DNA of 64,000 nt from the NCBI RefSeq assembly GCF_041146395.1, contig NC_091010.1, positions 54,456,001 to 54,520,000 on the forward strand, in the 5' to 3' direction. Of this stretch, positions 59,890 through 64,000 are shown piece after piece. The notes under the pieces are model-generated. The model was not told where the DNA came from. It did no database searches and was given only the letters and a program-made list of their open reading frames with translations. A program made the position numbers and the translations under genes. Position 1 is the first letter of the stretch, and every line of letters begins with the position of its first letter. Origin of the DNA: Eulemur rufifrons. Its lineage: Eukaryota; Chordata; Mammalia; Primates; Lemuridae.

Positions 59890-60500
59890 CATTAAAATCA
59901 AGAAATTCTAATAATGAAAAGATACACACAGATGACAAAATAAGCCACAAAATTTTGCAACATACTAATTGTCAAGGGAGTTATAAGAATCAGTTCAAAT
60001 AAAAATGGGCAAAAAAAAACATGAACAGAAACTTTGCATGAGGAAATCTCATTGCTCGATGAACAGGTGAGAAGGATCCAACCTCACGATCACCAAGGAA
60101 ATGAATATTAAAACCACAACAAAAGCCACAGAGCCAACAGATCAACAAAAACTAAAAAGTCTCAGGATCCCAAATGTTGGTGAGGACACTGAGCATGAGA
60201 AGCTCTCGGAAGTGCTGGTGGGGAAATAAACCAGTCGAAGCCGTTTCACTCTTTGGCAGCATCTGCTAAAACTGAATATAAAAAGCTGAACCTGGGAACA
60301 GTCATTCCACAAACAGGACTGGTCCCAGGACCCAACAGCAGTGAGGGCACGACCCCAGAGATGAGGACGGGAGCGTTCACCGCAGCATGATTTGTGACGG
60401 CTGCAAAGTGGGAACAAGGCAAATGTCCACCAATAGTGGACCAGATAGATAGAGGCTGTCATAGTCACATTACGGACCAGTAAACAGCAGTAAAGACCAT
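59890..60500 (+). mobile_element. Old L1 ORF2-end remnant
   Basis: Diverged L1 sequence: GATGAACAGGTGAGAAGGAT, CACCAAGGAAATGAATATTA, TGTTGGTGAGGACACTGAGC, AGGCAAATGTCCACCAATAG. Ends before 60500. Confidence 0.75.
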
Positions 60501-61499
60501 CAAGCCACAGCTTTAGATATCGTTGGTCCTGTCTAGCTTCCCCATGGGATCTGAGGACATCTCAGGGACAGATTCTCCATAAATTCAGTGACTTCCTACT
60601 GCTGGAGTTATTCCTGTCTACAGAGCCTGCCCCTGCTTGGTGCCCAGATGTCATGGAGGGTGAGAGAGGGTCTCTGCTGCCGGCCTTGCCCCTAGTCATT
60701 GCTGTAGCCGTTGCTGTGGCTGCCGAGCGTATTTGGCCTGCTGGGTCACAAACCAGCGGTGACCGTTCAGGTTGAGTCTTACGGCCCCTTCTGCTCCTGG
60801 TGGGCTGGGTGCCTGCTCTTCTCAAAGTACTTCTCCAGCCCCTGCCCCTGTTCCCCGCTGTGGACCTGTGTTCTCATGACACCTCCTCAGGCTCGGGATC
60901 CTCAGGGTCTTGTGTCTTTCATTCCTTTGTGCCCTGCCCATGAGCTTAGTACATGTTTAATGGTTTTTGCCACCTAGGATTTTCAAGTCCCATACTCACC
61001 CAAAATAATGTCCCCTAGAAGCATTAGACAATGAGGCAGTCACGGCCCTGTTCTCCAAAGACATAGCCCAGATGGAAGACTGGGTAGAAGACGCACAGTG
61101 GAAATGGTAAGACTTTGCATGGAAGCACAGACAGAGCACGGAGGAGCTGCCTTTTCCTCCAGAAAATAACCAGCGGCCTCTCCCTTCCCAGCTGCAGGTC
61201 CCTGTGGCCCCACCTTAACCACATCTCTCAGTGTCCTGCCCCGCCCCCACCCCCTGCAAAGGCTTCATTTACATTTTGCCTAATTGCTCCAGCAGCTTGT
61301 GTGGCTTTTTTCCTTCTAGGAGCCCCGGAAATTGACTCCTAATATGCACCCCCTCCTCCAAAATCAGCTTCCAGGTAGAACAAGCCCCAGCTCCCGCTTC
61401 TGGAAGGAGCCAAGTCACAGACCAGCTCTGGGTAAAAGCCCAGAGGCTGGGCTCTGCGAGGCCTTCACACTAAAATGGGTATGTTTTGGTGGTTGTTAG

Positions 61500-61950
61500 T
61501 TGTTGTATTTCTTTTTTAAAAAATTAATCAGCTTGTAAAATAGGTAAAACATGTACATTGTACAAAATTGAAAAGATAAAAAGGGGTACATGGTGGAAAA
61601 AAATTCTCTTTTGCTCTCATCCCTGTCTTCAGAGGTAACATTGTCACCAGTTTGTGCCAGTCTATGCACATGCAGGCTTACATGGATACACAGCCTTTTT
61701 CTTTCTTAAAACCTCAAGCAATAGCATGTTAGACACAATGTCGGTTTTCACTTAATAATTCTTGCAGTTGCGCCGTACAAGGACACGTAGCTCTGCCTTG
61801 CTAAAGGCTTCATACTACTCTAGTGCATGCAGGTTCCAATGGATGGACACTTTCAGATGTTTTTCTAATTTTTGGCTATTATAAATGAGGCTGTGGTGAA
61901 CAAGAACCTCTCTGTTTCAATCATCTTTCTCTAGACTGAGTTTCCTGGGG
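61500..61950 (-). mobile_element. Old L1 3'-end remnant
   Basis: Reverse-orientation tail typical of old L1: GGTAAAACATGTACATTGTA, then GGACACTTTCAGATGTTTTT and TTATAAATGAGGCTGTGGTG. Diverged. Confidence 0.6.
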
Positions 61951-62211
61951 TAGTCTTTAAAATGTTTAACTCTTTCTTTGGAGAAAAGAAAAGAGTTAAA
62001 CATTTGGACAAGGAAGTTGAACATTTGGACAAGGGAGTGTGGTCTTCCACGGTGCCTGCTGGGAAATGGGAGCTCTTCTGTCTACGACTGCGTCACTTGG
62101 AAGAGTTGCTTACCACAGGCAGGGGCGGGGGTCAAGTGGAAAACTCCCATAAAGAATGGTCTGGATAAAATGCAATAACACATTGTCAAAGCGCTTTAAG
62201 AAGTTGAAAGT

Positions 62212-62544
62212 GGCCGGGCGCGGTGGCTCACGCCTGTAATCCTAGCACTCTGGGAGGCCGAGGCGGGTGGATCATTTGAGCTCAGGACTTTGAGACCAGC
62301 CTGAGCAAGAGCGAGACCCCGTCTCTACTAAAAATAGAAAGAAATTATATGGACAGCTAAAAATATATAGAGAAAAATTAGCCGGGCATGGTGGCGCATG
62401 CCTGTAGTCCCAGCAACTTGGGAGGCTGAGGCAGGAGGATCGCTTGAGCCCAGGAGTTTGAGGTTGCTGTGAGCTAGGCTGATGCCACGGCAGTCTAGCC
62501 TGGGCAACAAAGTGAGACTCTATCTCAAAAAAAAAAAAAAAAAA
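62212..62544 (+). mobile_element. Young lemur-type Alu
   Basis: GGCCGGGCGCGGTGGCTCAC start and the same ATATGGACAGC linker as the 7051 and 31883 copies, but without the CACT duplication in the right arm. Target duplications AAGTTGAAAG at 62201-62210 and 62545-62554. Confidence 0.95.
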
Positions 62545-62554
62545 AAGTTGAAAG

Positions 62555-64000
62555 CGTTATACAGATATAATAAGGTGCAACTGTAAAATAATGGGACAGA
62601 TTCTACTGGAATCTTCTGATACGCAGAAGATTGAGAACACCTAATTCGCACTGACGTAGGGGGAAACTGGAAATGTACTGTCTCCTGTAGCTTAGAAGTC
62701 CATGTGGGGAGGGCTGTCTTTAGGTATGACTCGATTCAGATATTCAAATGATGTCACCAGGACTCAGTTTCTCTATCTTGGCTCTGCCTTCACATGCTTT
62801 GGCTCTAATCTCATATGTTCCCTTATGTGGTTTTAACTCCTTCCTCCACTTCCCTCAAAATAAAGTTCATTTGGTGAGAACTTCCTCAGTTTCTTTTTCT
62901 TGCATCTCAGTGCCGGCACTTACACAGGGAGAGCAGCCTTCCCAGGGTTTTAAACCCTTGTGGTTTTACCTGAATTGTTTTTGTTTGAGGATTAAATGGA
63001 TCCATCGATTTTTCTGACCTATTCAGGAACTTTGCTATTTTTAAACCAAAAGAGGGATGTGCCAAGCCTAACCACTTCCATGGGTGAAAATCACCTTCGG
63101 GAAGGACAGACCAACTTTCAGAGGCCTGGCAGAGTAGTGGGAGGGACTCCAGCCTGGGCTCAGTGGGGCCGGGTGCTGAGCCTGCTCCGACCCCGGCCCC
63201 TGGCGGGCGGCCCGGCACATCCCAGCCTTCTCTGGACCATGAGCACCACTGACGTCAGGTGCTCTCGAGCTGCTCTCTAACTCTGACAACTCACTTGAGT
63301 CCCCTGAGCTTAGGGTCAGTGGAAGTCACCCCTTCCCCATTGCAGCTAAGCTCAGGAAAGCCCCAGGGCATGGTCACATGCGGCGGCCTCAGTGTGCTTT
63401 CCTGTGTCCCTGCACAAGACAGTCATCATGTCTGTCTGGGTAGGGGGTGGACTGTGAGCTTCAGTTTACAGGAATGGGAGGAAATTAGAGAAGAGCTTCT
63501 CTGTGTTTCGTGAAGACCCTGGATGAGCCAACTTCTCACTTCCACCTCCTGGGCTGTGACTCAGGAGTGGGCCCCTTGGTTGGGGTGGGAGAGGGGCTCC
63601 CTGAGCACACAGAGTCTCCCCATAGTCCCTTCAGGGTCCCTCATATTCTCTTCCCTCCTCCAGCTCTCATCAGCACTGAGTGGCATATGCTGGGGTGGTC
63701 AGAGGGGAATGGGGAGAAGACCTGCTCCTTCTCTGCACCCCTATCCCTCCCAGAGCAGCACGTGAATCACCAAAGGGGACACAGAGCTGGTCAGTCACTA
63801 GGTATCCACCAGCCCTTGGGTGGATCCCATCGTAGTGGAACAGAAGAAACTCCTAGAAGAGTCACAGGCTTGGGGACACCTATGGCCTGGACAGTTAATA
63901 ATAAAACACCCAGTTAATGCATCCCAGGACCAGAACAACTAGCATCCGTTCACCCTCAGGGCCCCAGGAAGCCATGGCAAATGCTCAAAGAAGCTTGGAG
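62555..64000. other. Intergenic, GC-richer end of the window
   Basis: Unique sequence with a small CpG cluster around 63160-63275 and a perfect TGACGTCA at 63250-63257. Several open frames overlap on both strands, which argues for composition and not coding. Confidence 0.5.

Noticed and set aside
63510..63917. 135-codon + strand open frame
   Set aside because: Overlapping frames on both strands in GC-rich DNA, with no recognisable domain or splice structure.

Overview
The window is nuclear DNA of a mammal, almost certainly a strepsirrhine primate and most likely a lemur. It has dense dimeric Alu elements whose linker and right-arm variants are typical of lemur and galago Alus. It also has MIR, L2, old L1, MaLR, mariner and hAT/Tigger fossils, a CpG-island promoter and widely spaced exons. 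The two genes match the MXI1-SMNDC1 block of human chromosome 10q25.2 (gene order from memory).

Layout. Positions 1-15.5 kb hold the 3' part of MXI1 on the + strand: three coding exons (8608-8722, 9322-9493, 13705-13868) and a 3'UTR of about 1.6 kb. They encode the second half of the bHLH, the leucine zipper and the acidic C-terminus. The N-terminal exons lie upstream of the window. From 15.5 to 23.2 kb is a tail-to-tail intergenic gap with two Alus and a dead mariner transposon (19515-20917) that itself carries a SINE insertion. Positions 23.2-35 kb hold the complete SMNDC1 (SPF30) gene on the - strand: five coding exons giving exactly 238 codons plus stop, an inferred non-coding first exon inside a CpG island, and a 3'UTR of about 1.1 kb. 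From 35 to 64 kb I find no protein-coding gene. This stretch is intergenic DNA upstream of SMNDC1, filled with repeats, a perfect 146-bp tandem duplication and a few high-complexity stretches that could be regulatory.

The genes. MXI1 is a MAD-family transcriptional repressor that pairs with MAX and opposes MYC at E-boxes. SMNDC1 is a Tudor-domain splicing factor that binds symmetrically dimethylated arginine and supports spliceosome assembly. They are convergent neighbours with no evident shared pathway, although the SMNDC1 CpG island contains a perfect CACGTG E-box.

Most interesting observations: (i) a cryptic or poison exon candidate in SMNDC1 intron 2 (30051-30240, - strand) with good splice sites, whose inclusion would shift the frame to a stop in the next exon; (ii) the SMNDC1 start codon sits exactly at a splice acceptor, so its Kozak context comes from exon 1; (iii) two nearly identical young Alus in direct orientation flank most coding exons of both genes; (iv) a perfect 146-bp tandem duplication; (v) a mariner copy with both ends intact and a dated nested SINE. 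I found no undescribed defence, CRISPR or operon-like system, and none is expected in this kind of DNA.
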